A DNA stretch of 64,000 nucleotides from Bacteroidota bacterium (GTDB lineage Bacteria; Bacteroidota; Bacteroidia; AKYH767-A; OLB10): the NCBI GenBank assembly GCA_016717725.1, contig JADKFA010000002.1:1-64000 (forward strand). The letters run 5' to 3'. Below the pieces are notes generated by a model. The model made no database searches. It was not told the DNA's origin and saw only the letters and a program-made list of their open reading frames with translations. Both the position numbers and the translations under genes were made by a program. Below are positions 8,886-18,237 of this stretch, one piece after another; positions within the stretch are counted from its first letter, which is position 1; every line of letters begins with the position of its first letter.

Positions 8886-9233
8886 AATTCTTTTAGCCGC
8901 AGATTTTCGCTGATTTGTTATGATTTATTATGATTCTATTAAGAATGAAGTCTTCTTGTGTCTTGCGTTTTATCTAAATAATTGTGTGATGCGCAGCCTT
9001 AGCGTCCCGATATCTATCGGGATTGCGACTTTGCGAGAAAATTTTGCGAAGCGCAGCCTCTGCGAGAAAAAAGTGTTGATCTGAAGTGAAATTTTTATAG
9101 CTACGATGACAATCCAACCACTAATCGCGAAGCCTCGCGACCAAATTCTGGATATTCACCAAATTTTCTCCTATTATATTGGTTTTCCGCCAAATTTCCT
9201 TACTTTTATTCTCCTAACCTAAATCATACTTTC
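8886..9233. repeat. Intergenic dispersed repeat block
   Basis: I see no gene. The block has GCCGCAGATTTTCGCTGATTT near 8897, a GCGCAGCCTTAGCG unit near 8991, the palindrome TCCCGATATCTATCGGGA at 9005-9022, and TTTGCGAGAAAATTTTGCG followed by a second GCGCAGCCT. A similar arrangement ending in GAAGTGAAATTTT recurs at 13890-14000, and tandem relatives lie at 44080-44249. The last ~100 bp is AT-rich and should contain the promoter of the LRR gene. Confidence 0.7.
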
Positions 9234-11696
9234 ATGGCCTTTCGTAAACGAATACTACTTTCATTGTTATTCTGCTTTTGTTTGAATATTTCAAAAGCGC
9301 AATATGTAACTATCCCTGACTCTAATTTTGTGAATTATTTAAATACGTTTGGATATGGCTCTTGTTTAATTGGAAACCAATTGGATACTACTTGCAGTCT
9401 GATTTTGACGCCAACGACCTTGAACATGCAGTCGCAAAACATTATGGATTTGACAGGAATAAAATATTTTAAGAATCTGGAATCTCTTTATTGTGAAGAT
9501 AACTTACTTAGCACCTTGCCTGAATTTTCGAGTAAAATGAAATTTATTGACTGTAGTGATAATAATTTGACTGTGATTTCATCACTACCAGATTCATTAA
9601 TAGAATTTAATTGTAATAGTAATCAGTTGACCAACCTGCCAACTCTACCTGCTAATTTGGAATTACTTTATTGCGGATTTAATCAGCTTTCGAATCTTCC
9701 GTTATTGCCATTTTCATTGAAATTTCTTGCCTATCAATATAATCAAATTAATAACTTTCCAGTATTGCCAAATGGGATAACACAATTGATTTGCACCGGA
9801 AATTCAGTTTCAACTATTCCTTCATTGCCTCCTTCCCTCATTGACTTTTCTTGTGATATAAATCTACTTACATCTTTACCAACCTTACCTTCTTTATTAA
9901 TTGATTTTTCTTGTAGTGATAATCTGCTCACCTCTTTGCCAAATTTACCTGGAACCATTATCACTATGAATTGTAATGGAAATCAACTAACAACTTTACC
10001 AATATTACCAGCGGGTATTAAGAATTTGTATTGTTCAAATAATTTACTAATAACCTTGCCAGCTTTGCCTGACACCATGCTTAATCTTAGTATTTCTAAT
10101 AACCTAATGTTAACTTGTTTGCCACCGATAAGCTGTATTGGATGGGATAATAGTGGTGGCGAGTTTATTTGGCATAATACAGGTATTGTATGTTTTCCGA
10201 ATTCAATTTTTGTAGATGGTTCAAGTCCATCAATTGCAAATGTTCCCATATGTGATGTAATTAACATTAATAATTGTTCTGTGAATTGGAATCTGAAAGG
10301 AACCATTGGAAATGATATCAATGGAAATTGCATAATTGATTCTATTGAACCAAAATTAGGAAACATTAAATTAAACCTCCTTCAATCTGGAAATTTGGTT
10401 CAACATACGTATTCAAATCAAATCGGTCAATTTTCATTTACAACCGATACCGGAAACTTTGAGTGTGTTGTGGATACAAACGGGACATCTTATAGTGTTC
10501 AATGCCCGGTATCATTTAGTTACAGTGCAAGCATTTTGTCAGCTTTGTCTTATTACGATAATCTTGATTTTTCAATACAATGTAAACCAAATTTTGATAT
10601 TGGCATTGCAACTGCTAATTTAGATTCTGGAATTTTTCGTCCTGCAAATTTCGCCACCGTTTCAATAGTTGCTGGAGATATGTCGGCACCATATAATTTG
10701 AATTGTGCTAGCGGTGTAAGTGGAAACTTAAGAGTGACAATAAATGGTTCTGCGAATTTTGTTAGTGCTGCACCAGGCTCTTTAGTACCATTAGTTAATG
10801 GGGATACTTTGATTTATTCAATTCCTGATTTTGGAGCAGTGAACTTTTACAATGATTTTCGTTTCTTAGTGCAAACCGACACTCTTGCTCAATTAAATGA
10901 TCAAGTTTGTTTCAATGTATTAGTTACTCCTGTTGCTGGTGATAATAATCCAGCAAACAATTATTACTCTCATTGCTTCACTGTTGTAAACAGCTACGAT
11001 CCTAACGATAAACAAGTAAGTCCTTCCGGATTAACAGATACGTCTCTTTACGATTTAACTTATACAATTCGATTCCAAAACACAGGCAATGCACCTGCAC
11101 AGCATTTTTATGTATTGGATACACTCGATCAAAACATCGATGAAAGTACATTTCAGTTGTTATCATATAGTCACGAACCACAAATGCAAATTGTAGGTAA
11201 ACGTGTTCGTTTTAATTTCCCTAATATTAATTTACCCGATAGTGTCAATAATGAACCCATGAGTCATGGTTATGTTCAGTATCGAGTAAAACGAAAAAAC
11301 AATCTTCCCATCGGTACACAAATTCATAACACGGCTTACATTTATTTTGATTTTAATGCACCTGTGCAAACGAATACGACAGTTAATGAAATTGCGGTTA
11401 CTTTAGGTGTTGGAGTGGGCGAGAACCAAAACCCAATTCTATTTTCCATCTACCCGAATCCCATAGCAAGTGGACAAATGCTCAACATCTATTTCAATTC
11501 ATCTGAAAAGAAGAAGGCGGAATTATATGTGTTTGATCTCAGCGGAAGAAAATTGTTTACTCAGTTTGTGAATGCCTCTGATCAATCTCAATTAGTTACA
11601 TTGCCGAATATTTCTCCTGGGGTTTATTTAGTGGTGTTGAATGATGGGAAACATCAAAGATTACAAAAATTAGTAGTGTTGAATAATAGTAACTAG
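9234..11696 (+). CDS. Secreted leucine-rich-repeat protein with T9SS sorting domain
   Basis: This is an 820-residue secreted protein. A signal peptide ends near SKAQ (about 23). The following ~270 residues are bacterial-type leucine-rich repeats of about 20 residues (LPxLPxxLxxLxCxxNxL), roughly nine copies. After these come beta-rich modules (about 330-590), then a conserved YDPNDKQVSP...YTIRFQNTGNAPAQH domain (DUF7619/DUF11-like, about 600-720). It ends in a T9SS type A sorting domain (about 745-820; FSIYPNPIASGQMLNIYF, LPNISPGVYLVVL) that directs export through the Por/Gld machinery and surface attachment. It is followed after 9 bp by a shorter paralogue with an almost identical C-terminal third. 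The likely role is surface binding or adhesion; no enzyme motif is seen. Confidence 0.85.
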   Translation: MAFRKRILLSLLFCFCLNISKAQYVTIPDSNFVNYLNTFGYGSCLIGNQLDTTCSLILTPTTLNMQSQNIMDLTGIKYFKNLESLYCEDNLLSTLPEFSSKMKFIDCSDNNLTVISSLPDSLIEFNCNSNQLTNLPTLPANLELLYCGFNQLSNLPLLPFSLKFLAYQYNQINNFPVLPNGITQLICTGNSVSTIPSLPPSLIDFSCDINLLTSLPTLPSLLIDFSCSDNLLTSLPNLPGTIITMNCNGNQLTTLPILPAGIKNLYCSNNLLITLPALPDTMLNLSISNNLMLTCLPPISCIGWDNSGGEFIWHNTGIVCFPNSIFVDGSSPSIANVPICDVININNCSVNWNLKGTIGNDINGNCIIDSIEPKLGNIKLNLLQSGNLVQHTYSNQIGQFSFTTDTGNFECVVDTNGTSYSVQCPVSFSYSASILSALSYYDNLDFSIQCKPNFDIGIATANLDSGIFRPANFATVSIVAGDMSAPYNLNCASGVSGNLRVTINGSANFVSAAPGSLVPLVNGDTLIYSIPDFGAVNFYNDFRFLVQTDTLAQLNDQVCFNVLVTPVAGDNNPANNYYSHCFTVVNSYDPNDKQVSPSGLTDTSLYDLTYTIRFQNTGNAPAQHFYVLDTLDQNIDESTFQLLSYSHEPQMQIVGKRVRFNFPNINLPDSVNNEPMSHGYVQYRVKRKNNLPIGTQIHNTAYIYFDFNAPVQTNTTVNEIAVTLGVGVGENQNPILFSIYPNPIASGQMLNIYFNSSEKKKAELYVFDLSGRKLFTQFVNASDQSQLVTLPNISPGVYLVVLNDGKHQRLQKLVVLNNSN

Positions 11697-11705
11697 AAAA
11701 AAATC

Positions 11706-13661
11706 ATGACTAAATTTTTAAAAGCATTTTCAATCTTTGTTATTTTAACTATAGGAGCCCCTCAGGTTAAAGCGCAATTCGTCACAATTCCGGATCCTAA
11801 TTTTGTTAGCTGGCTCAAATCTAATGGTTACCTATCTTGTTTTGTGGGCAATCAATTGGATACAACATGCAATGCAGTTATTAATGCGAAGAGTATTTGG
11901 TGTTTTGGATCTAATATCAGTGATTTAACAGGTATTAATTATTTTGATTCTTTAGATACTTTGTTATGCTATAACAATTTACTAACGGTACTTCCTGAAT
12001 TACCTGATTCTATAAGTGCTATTAATTGTAGCAACAATCAACTTACAACAATTATTTCTTTTCCTGATACCCTGAAATATCTTCGAATTAATTCTAATCC
12101 AAATTTAAAATGTTTGCCCTCAATCTTACGTATTGATAATTTTGAGTGGGCGCTCACTGGAATTATTTGCTTCCCGAATGTTATTTCGGTAGGAGCATCA
12201 AGTCCTTCAATCATAAATATTCCAATTTGTGACCCAGTAAATATCAACAATTGTCAGGTATATTGGAATATTGCAGGGAATGTGTTTTCAGATTTAAACA
12301 GTAATTGTATTTCTGAAATAGTAGAATTGAAAAAACCGGGAATTAAAATCAATTTATTCCAAAATGGAGCTTTATTACAACAGACTTTTTCAAGAAGTTT
12401 GGGTCAATATAGTTTTGGGACTGACACAGGGTTTTATAATTGTTCTGCTGAAATTTTCGCATTGCCCTACACAGCGGATTGCCCTTTGACATTTAGCCAT
12501 AGTGCGTATGTAACTCTAACAAATCCTTTTCATGATAATAAAGATTTTTCAATTGTTTGTAAATCTGGATTTGATGTAGGAGTATTAAGTCTTAAAAACG
12601 ATCGAGTTTTTTTTCCAGATGCAGAAGTAAATATTTCTGTTTTTGCTGGCGATATTTCAACGCTGTATGGTTTGAACTGTGCATCCGGCGTTAGCGGTTC
12701 TGTGAAGGTGGTTATACAAGGACCGGCTTCTTACAGTGGTTCAGTAACAGGTGCACTTACTCCGCTTGTGAATGGTGATACTCTTTTATTTTCAGTAAAT
12801 GATTTTGGAAATGTAGATATGCTTGATGATTTCAGATTTAAAGTGAAAGTTGATACTTCTGCACTAGTTGGTCAACAGCTTTGCTTTCATATTATTGCAT
12901 TACCATTAATTTTGGATAACAATGTCACAAATAATTATTATACTCATTGCTTCTCGATAGTAAGTAGCCACGACCCAAACGAAAAGGAAGTGAGCCCTAC
13001 AGATGTAATAGATACTTCTCAATATAGTCTGACATACACTATTAATTTCCAAAACACAGGCAATTTTCCTGCGCAACATGTGAGAATATTAGATACCCTT
13101 GATGTGAACATCGATGAAAGTTCTTTCCAGTTATTATCTTACAGCCACGAGCCACAAATGCAAATTATAGGTAAGCGTGTTCGTTTTAATTTTCCCAATA
13201 TTAATTTGCCCGACAGCGTTAACAACGAACCTGAAAGTCATGGATTTGTTCAGTATCGAGTTAAGCGAAAAAATAATCTTCCCATCGGTACACAAATTCA
13301 CAACACCGCCTACATTTATTTCGATTTTAATCCACCTGTACAAACGAATACTACTATAAATGAAATTGCAGTAACTTCTGGAGTCGGAGTAGGAGAGCAC
13401 CAAAACCCAATTCTATTTTCCATCTTCCCTAATCCCTTAGCAAGTGGACAAATGCTCAACATTTATTTCAATTCGTCTGAAAAGAAGAAAGCTGAATTAA
13501 GTGTGTACGACCTCAGCGGAAGAAAATTATTTGCTCAGTTTGTGAATGCTTCGGAGCAATCTCAAACAGTATCCTTACCGAATATTTCTCCTGGAGTTTA
13601 TTTAGTGGTGTTGAATGATGGTAAACGTCAAGTACAGCAAAAATTAGTAGTGTTGAAATAG
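11706..13661 (+). CDS. Secreted LRR-remnant protein with T9SS sorting domain (paralogue)
   Basis: This 651-residue paralogue of the preceding gene has the same architecture but only about two or three leucine-rich repeats (LDTLLCYNNLLTVLPELPDS at about 76-95). The signal peptide ends near KAQ (about 24). The middle beta modules (GNVFSDLNSNC, LNCASGVSGSVKV) match the larger protein. The DUF7619-like region and T9SS sorting domain (FSIFPNPLASGQMLNIYF, LPNISPGVYLVVL) are nearly identical to it at the DNA level as well. It is a tandem duplicate, either shortened by loss of LRR units or the parent from which the neighbour expanded. Both would be displayed by the T9SS. They are probably co-transcribed, as the gap is 9 bp. 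Confidence 0.85.
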   Translation: MTKFLKAFSIFVILTIGAPQVKAQFVTIPDPNFVSWLKSNGYLSCFVGNQLDTTCNAVINAKSIWCFGSNISDLTGINYFDSLDTLLCYNNLLTVLPELPDSISAINCSNNQLTTIISFPDTLKYLRINSNPNLKCLPSILRIDNFEWALTGIICFPNVISVGASSPSIINIPICDPVNINNCQVYWNIAGNVFSDLNSNCISEIVELKKPGIKINLFQNGALLQQTFSRSLGQYSFGTDTGFYNCSAEIFALPYTADCPLTFSHSAYVTLTNPFHDNKDFSIVCKSGFDVGVLSLKNDRVFFPDAEVNISVFAGDISTLYGLNCASGVSGSVKVVIQGPASYSGSVTGALTPLVNGDTLLFSVNDFGNVDMLDDFRFKVKVDTSALVGQQLCFHIIALPLILDNNVTNNYYTHCFSIVSSHDPNEKEVSPTDVIDTSQYSLTYTINFQNTGNFPAQHVRILDTLDVNIDESSFQLLSYSHEPQMQIIGKRVRFNFPNINLPDSVNNEPESHGFVQYRVKRKNNLPIGTQIHNTAYIYFDFNPPVQTNTTINEIAVTSGVGVGEHQNPILFSIFPNPLASGQMLNIYFNSSEKKKAELSVYDLSGRKLFAQFVNASEQSQTVSLPNISPGVYLVVLNDGKRQVQQKLVVLK

Positions 13662-14074
13662 CATTGATCCTATAAATTTCATTATCAATACTGCTTTTTT
13701 AGCCCTGCCTTCACTAACCGCGTGCGCTAAAGCTCTAGCGGTGGCGCAAGTTCCTTGCTTCGCCGTAGCTACGCATAGGCAAGTCGGCAGGCAGGTGCAG
13801 ATCCGATAGCTATCGGATTGCGCTGATTTTTTATGATTAAAAAGAATACAAGTGAACGATATCATTTTGAATCTTGTCGACTTTCGTGAAAATTTGTCGT
13901 AGCCCAGCCTTAGCGCCTTTGCGCCTTTGCGAGAAACTTTTTCGGCGCGTAGCCTCTGCGAGAAAAAAAATCGGATCCGAAGTGAAATTTTATTTCTTAG
14001 ATAAAATCAAGCTAGCAGCCAGAAGCCAGCAGCTTCATTTTATCCGAAGTATGAATTTAGTTGATTCGAAAGTA
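13662..14074. repeat. Intergenic dispersed repeat block
   Basis: I see no gene between these convergent genes. The block holds GGCAAGTCGGCAGGCAGG, the palindrome ATCCGATAGCTATCGGAT at 13801-13818, and CCAGCCTTAGCGCC with repeated GCGCCTTTGCG near 13900. It also has GCGTAGCCTCTGCGAGAAA and GATCCGAAGTGAAATTTTAT. The last three parallel the block at 8990-9105. Short open frames inside (such as 13874-14089) are repeat-derived and not credible genes. Confidence 0.7.
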
Positions 14075-16036
14075 CTAATGTCGACCTAATAAAAAAATAT
14101 TCCCCACCACCAACTTCAAATCATTATACAGTCTGAACTCTTTCGCATAAAGCGCATTTAATCGTTCTCTGGTTACCGAGTCTTCCGTGTTTTTCTTGGC
14201 TAACATTGCAGGAGAAAGTACACCAACTTTTAATCCTTTAAATATTTTATCTTTTTGTGGATCTCTGCCTACCCACGAAATTTTCCCGAAAAGTACATTG
14301 ATAATATTTTTGAAGAAGGAAAGTTTGTTTTCAACGAATAAAAATAGGAGTGGAGATGTGACAAGTAATACTAAACTCATTCCCAAATCAAAAATTCTTT
14401 TGTTTCTTCGATTTACAGGATTGTTAATAGAAGGAACATCTACAAAGTATAAATCTCCTTTTTCATGAATGGAATTGCTGCCAATGATAAACAAGCTTTC
14501 GGGCGGTGCAATTTTTATTTCTATTTCATCTCTTCCAATTCGTAGCATTTGTCCAATGATATCGGCCGAAGTGTGATTTTTCCCGCAGAAAATAATTTCA
14601 TTGATTTCATAAATGGAAATTAAATCGACTAACTCTTCCGGATGTCCAAGATAATGTGAGTGCAAAGGATGCTCTTTTTCTAAACTGCTTTTTTCTGCTA
14701 CGTATCCAATAAAATTGGTGTTGCTCCCGCTGAGCATGATTAACGATAACACTCGCTGACTCTCTTCCGCATCGCCAACAATGATGAGTCTTTTTTTGAT
14801 ACTATCAGCAAATCGATATTTCTTGAGTCCACTTAAATGTAAAAGTAAACGTGTAGCTGCAATGTATAAACTCGCCCAAGCCGTTCCGAATAGAATCAAC
14901 GCGCGCGAGAATCTTAAATCTTCAGGGAGCAAGGCATAGCCTACAAGTATTACGACAGTGCCCATTAACATTCCGCGTATCATGCGAGAAATTCGTATGG
15001 GTGTATCATACCCACCATTGAGATAAGCACTAAGGATCCATACACCAATGTAAATGGGAACCACCACTTCCATAAAGTAGGGCGGATACTTTGCTATTTG
15101 CGCATTGATGGACCAATAATTTTTAATGGCAATCATTCCACCATAAATGAATAGCCCATCTAACAAAGGCAACCAAACACGTGAAAGAAAACGATGTGCA
15201 ATGGAAATTCCAGCTCTCAACCAAATCGCAATGTTGATGAGAAAAGCAAAGAGCGCCGCACCTCCAGGAGCAAAATGTTTGCGAGCAAAGATGACCATCG
15301 CTTTGTAAAAAACAAAAACATAATTGACACTGCTCTTTTTAGTGCTCTCCCCTTTATAATGAATGATTCGAGTATCGGCGAAGTAATAATTTTTATAACC
15401 AGCCTTTGTGATGCGATAGCTTAAATCAATGTCTTCGCCATACATGAAAAAATCTTCGTCGAGTAATCCCGTTTTATCAAGGGTTTCTTTTCGCATTAAC
15501 ATAAAAGCGCCCGACAATACATCGACTTCATTGGTTTTGTTTTTATCTAAATATCCTAAATGATATTTTCCAAATGTTTTGGAAGTAGGGAAGAGGGTAG
15601 CTAATCCAAAAATTTTATAGAAAGCAACGGCAGGAGTTGGAAGCCCACGCTTTGATTCGGGTAAGAAATTTCCTTTGCCGTCAATCATGTGCACGCCTAA
15701 TCCGCCCGCCTCAGGATGCGCATCCATAAATGCACATACTTTCTTCAACGTTTCTTCTTCAACAACAGTATCTGGATTTAAAAGTAAAATATACTCTCCA
15801 CGCGTTTGACGAATTCCCTGGTTGTTTGCTTTTGAGAATCCAACGTTGTCATGATTGGCTATAATTTTTACGTGTGGAAAAAGTTGAGCCACCATGTCGA
15901 CACTTCCATCGCTCGAGTGATTGTCGACTACAAATACTTCCGCTTCCAAACCTTGCATGGCAGGTTGTAAACTTTGCAAACATTGTTGCAAGAAATATCT
16001 TACGTTGTAGTTGACAATTATGATACTGAGCTTCAT
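14075..16036 (-). CDS. GT2 glycosyltransferase fused to a degenerate phosphoglycosyltransferase-like membrane domain
   Basis: This is a 653-residue fusion. Residues about 1-230 are a rhamnosyltransferase-type GT2 domain (SIIIVNYNVRYFL, VVDNHSSDGSVD, LLNPDTVVEEE, LSGAFMLMRKE, FFMYGEDIDLSYR). A TM region with about four to five helices follows (about 260-400). Next is a Rossmann CoA_binding_3-like domain (about 415-530; KRLIIVGDAEESQRVL, EIIFCGKNHTS). The end resembles the start of a polyprenyl-phosphate sugar transferase (NKRIFDLGMSLVLLVTSPLL) and retains WVGRDP, but lacks the family's catalytic core, so the C-terminal half may be a scaffold rather than an enzyme. It probably adds a sugar to a lipid-linked surface glycan. 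It lies 17 bp after recR on the same strand. Confidence 0.8.
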   Translation of the reverse strand: MKLSIIIVNYNVRYFLQQCLQSLQPAMQGLEAEVFVVDNHSSDGSVDMVAQLFPHVKIIANHDNVGFSKANNQGIRQTRGEYILLLNPDTVVEEETLKKVCAFMDAHPEAGGLGVHMIDGKGNFLPESKRGLPTPAVAFYKIFGLATLFPTSKTFGKYHLGYLDKNKTNEVDVLSGAFMLMRKETLDKTGLLDEDFFMYGEDIDLSYRITKAGYKNYYFADTRIIHYKGESTKKSSVNYVFVFYKAMVIFARKHFAPGGAALFAFLINIAIWLRAGISIAHRFLSRVWLPLLDGLFIYGGMIAIKNYWSINAQIAKYPPYFMEVVVPIYIGVWILSAYLNGGYDTPIRISRMIRGMLMGTVVILVGYALLPEDLRFSRALILFGTAWASLYIAATRLLLHLSGLKKYRFADSIKKRLIIVGDAEESQRVLSLIMLSGSNTNFIGYVAEKSSLEKEHPLHSHYLGHPEELVDLISIYEINEIIFCGKNHTSADIIGQMLRIGRDEIEIKIAPPESLFIIGSNSIHEKGDLYFVDVPSINNPVNRRNKRIFDLGMSLVLLVTSPLLFLFVENKLSFFKNIINVLFGKISWVGRDPQKDKIFKGLKVGVLSPAMLAKKNTEDSVTRERLNALYAKEFRLYNDLKLVVGNIFLLGRH

Positions 16037-16053
16037 CGGCGATAAAAGACAGG

Positions 16054-16671
16054 TTATTTCACCAAATGATTTTCGTAGGGTATACGATTGATGATGGAAC
16101 GCCCTAAAGTTACTTCATCAGCATATTCTAAAGCACCACCAATGGCAACACCTCGTGCGAGTGTACTTATTTTTATTGAATATGGTTTTAGTTTTTTGTA
16201 TAAATAAAATAAAGTGGTATCACCTTCCATAGTAGTACTTAATGCTGAAATCACTTCGTTTACATCGCCTTTTCCAATTTTCTCACATAAACTTTCAATG
16301 TTTAACTGCGAAGGACCAATTCCATCCATCGGCGAAATTAATCCGCCCAACACATGATAATGTCCTTTGTAGGAAGAAGTATTTTCTATAGCGATCACAT
16401 CTCGAATATCTTCCACCACACAAACCGTAAGTGCGTCACGATTGGGATCAGCACAAATGGTGCATAAGTTTTCAGCGGTGATATTATAACAGTTTTGGCA
16501 ATAACGTAATTCTTTGCGCAATCGTATTAACACTTCTCCAAAATTATTTACATTTTCGGGAGATGTTTTTAAAAGGTGCAATACCATCCGCAGCGCACTT
16601 TTTTGTCCAATACCCGGCAGCTGGGCAAAGGCATCAATGGCTTCATCGAGGATTTTAGAGGGAATTTGCAA
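16054..16671 (-). CDS. recR: Recombination protein RecR
   Basis: This is a full-length (205-residue) RecR, the zinc-finger/Toprim protein that acts with RecO and RecF in RecA loading at gaps. Visible parts are the helix-hairpin-helix (FAQLPGIGQKSALRM, about 16-30) and the C4 zinc finger (CQNCYNITAENLCTICAD, about 57-74). The Toprim segment is VCVVEDIRDVIAIENT followed by YHVLGGLISPMDGIGP. The Walker-like C-terminus is TLARGVAIGGALEYADEVTL. A TAAATTTG box at 16688-16695 on the same strand suggests a very short leader. The fused glycosyltransferase gene lies 17 bp downstream and may be co-transcribed. Confidence 0.97.
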   Translation of the reverse strand: MQIPSKILDEAIDAFAQLPGIGQKSALRMVLHLLKTSPENVNNFGEVLIRLRKELRYCQNCYNITAENLCTICADPNRDALTVCVVEDIRDVIAIENTSSYKGHYHVLGGLISPMDGIGPSQLNIESLCEKIGKGDVNEVISALSTTMEGDTTLFYLYKKLKPYSIKISTLARGVAIGGALEYADEVTLGRSIINRIPYENHLVK

Positions 16672-16687
16672 GGGATCTTATTTTGTA

Positions 16688-16695
16688 CAAATTTA
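16688..16695 (-). promoter_or_regulatory. Putative Bacteroidota -7 box for recR
   Basis: The minus strand reads TAAATTTG, matching TAnnTTTG, 17 bp upstream of the recR start. A TTTG lies 15 nt further upstream, a shorter spacing than usual. AT-rich DNA gives chance matches. Confidence 0.45.
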
Positions 16696-16778
16696 TGAAT
16701 ACTCCTTGTTCAAAAAAATTGATTTGGACTTTAATATGCACCAATTATCGAATTTACTTTGCAAAGAACTTAAAGAAT

Positions 16779-18221
16779 ATGTCGCCAGCCCTCGTTATCT
16801 TCCTCATAGCAGCCTATTTCCTAATACTATTGTGGATTTCATGGTATACCTCAAGGGGGGCTGGGAATGAAGCTTTTTTCCTCGGAAATAAGTCTTCTCC
16901 TTGGTATATAGTCGCTTTTGGAATGATTGGAACATCCCTTTCTGGTGTTACTTTCGTGTCGGTTCCTGGAACCATTGCCGCCTCCGGAATGTCCTACCTG
17001 ATGGTGGTTTTTGGATATTTTATAGGATATATGGGCGTTGCATTTATTCTTTTGCCTCTTTATTATCGCTTACAACTTACTTCCATTTATCATTATTTGG
17101 AACAACGTTTTGGTACTACATCTTATAAAACAGGAGCTACTTTTTTCTTGGTGTCTAGAACGGTTGGCGCTACTGCCCGGCTTTATCTCGTCGTGCGGGT
17201 TTTGCAAGAGTTGGTGTTGAATCAGCTGGGCATTCCATTCATCGTAACTTCGGTGGTTATTTTGTTGTTGATTTTGGCGTATACATTTAAAGGTGGTGTG
17301 AAAACCATCGTGTGGACAGACACATTACAAACAACATTTATGCTGGGCGGACTTATCGCTTGTGTGATTTATGTTTTGCAACACCTCGATCTTTCTTTTA
17401 CGCAAGCATGGGCGCAGATGGATGCATTGGATTATGATAAGTTTTTGTTCACTGATATTAATTCTCCTTCGCACTATATTAAGCACTTGTTGGGTGGAGC
17501 ATTCATTGCACTGACCATGACGGGTCTCGATCAAGAGATGATGCAGAAAAATATTTCGGTGCGTACTTTAAAGGATTCACAAAAGAATGTTGTAACGCTA
17601 AGTATTATTTTAATTTTTGTAAATTTCTTGTTTTTATTTTTAGGTGGAGTATTGTATTTGTACAGTAATCATTATAACCTTGGATTGAAAGGCGATGATT
17701 TATTCCCAACATTGGCGATGCAGTATTTCCCTCCTGTGATGGGCTTGGTATTTATTATTGGATTGATCTCTGCTTTGTTTCCTTCTGCTGATGGAGCCAT
17801 CACAGCGCTCACATCAAGTTTTTGTATTGACATTGTCGGGATTCAACGAAATAAAAATATATCAGAAGAAAAGCGAGTAAGTATTCGTCGAAAAGTTCAT
17901 CTTAGTTTTGCAGTAGTGTTCTTGCTCTGCGTACTTATTTTTCATTGGATTGACAACCGATCCATCATTGATCTCATCTTAAAATTAGCAGGCTATACCT
18001 ACGGACCACTTCTTGGATTATTTGCTTTTGGTGTATTGATGAAATCAAAGCTGAAAGAAAAATTAGTTCCATTGGTTTGTTTACTCGCACCTTGTTTATC
18101 GTGGATACTCGCCGAAAATGCTCCCATTTTATTTAATGGATTTAAGTTTGGCTATGAACTTTTATTGGTCAATGGATTTATTACTTTCTTAGGATTGTAT
18201 TTCATCAGGGCAAAAGAATAA
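16779..18221 (+). CDS. Sodium:solute symporter family protein
   Basis: This is a 480-residue SSF transporter that would couple Na+ entry to uptake of an organic solute across the inner membrane. About 13 hydrophobic segments are visible. Family features include FFLGNKSSPWYIVAFGMIGTSLS (two overlapping pieces, near 28-50), the YHYLEQRFG loop, TFKGGVKTIVWTD, the LTMTGLDQEMMQKN segment and ALFPSADGAITALTSSFC. The open frame extends 32 codons upstream to 16683, but those residues are not family-like and overlap the recR promoter region. MSPALVIFLIAAYF at 16779 is the better start. The substrate is not readable from sequence; sugars, proline and sialic acid are typical. It is divergent from recR. 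Confidence 0.85.
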   Translation: MSPALVIFLIAAYFLILLWISWYTSRGAGNEAFFLGNKSSPWYIVAFGMIGTSLSGVTFVSVPGTIAASGMSYLMVVFGYFIGYMGVAFILLPLYYRLQLTSIYHYLEQRFGTTSYKTGATFFLVSRTVGATARLYLVVRVLQELVLNQLGIPFIVTSVVILLLILAYTFKGGVKTIVWTDTLQTTFMLGGLIACVIYVLQHLDLSFTQAWAQMDALDYDKFLFTDINSPSHYIKHLLGGAFIALTMTGLDQEMMQKNISVRTLKDSQKNVVTLSIILIFVNFLFLFLGGVLYLYSNHYNLGLKGDDLFPTLAMQYFPPVMGLVFIIGLISALFPSADGAITALTSSFCIDIVGIQRNKNISEEKRVSIRRKVHLSFAVVFLLCVLIFHWIDNRSIIDLILKLAGYTYGPLLGLFAFGVLMKSKLKEKLVPLVCLLAPCLSWILAENAPILFNGFKFGYELLLVNGFITFLGLYFIRAKE

Positions 18222-18237
18222 TTAGTTGCCTGACGTA

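Noticed and set aside
13874..14089. 71-codon open frame
   Set aside because: It covers the GCGCCTTTGCG repeat block and overlaps the end of the glycosyltransferase gene; coding potential is repeat-derived.
16683..16778. N-terminal extension of the sodium symporter
   Set aside because: The 32 extra residues are not family-like and overlap the recR promoter region; the ATG at 16779 fits the first TM helix.
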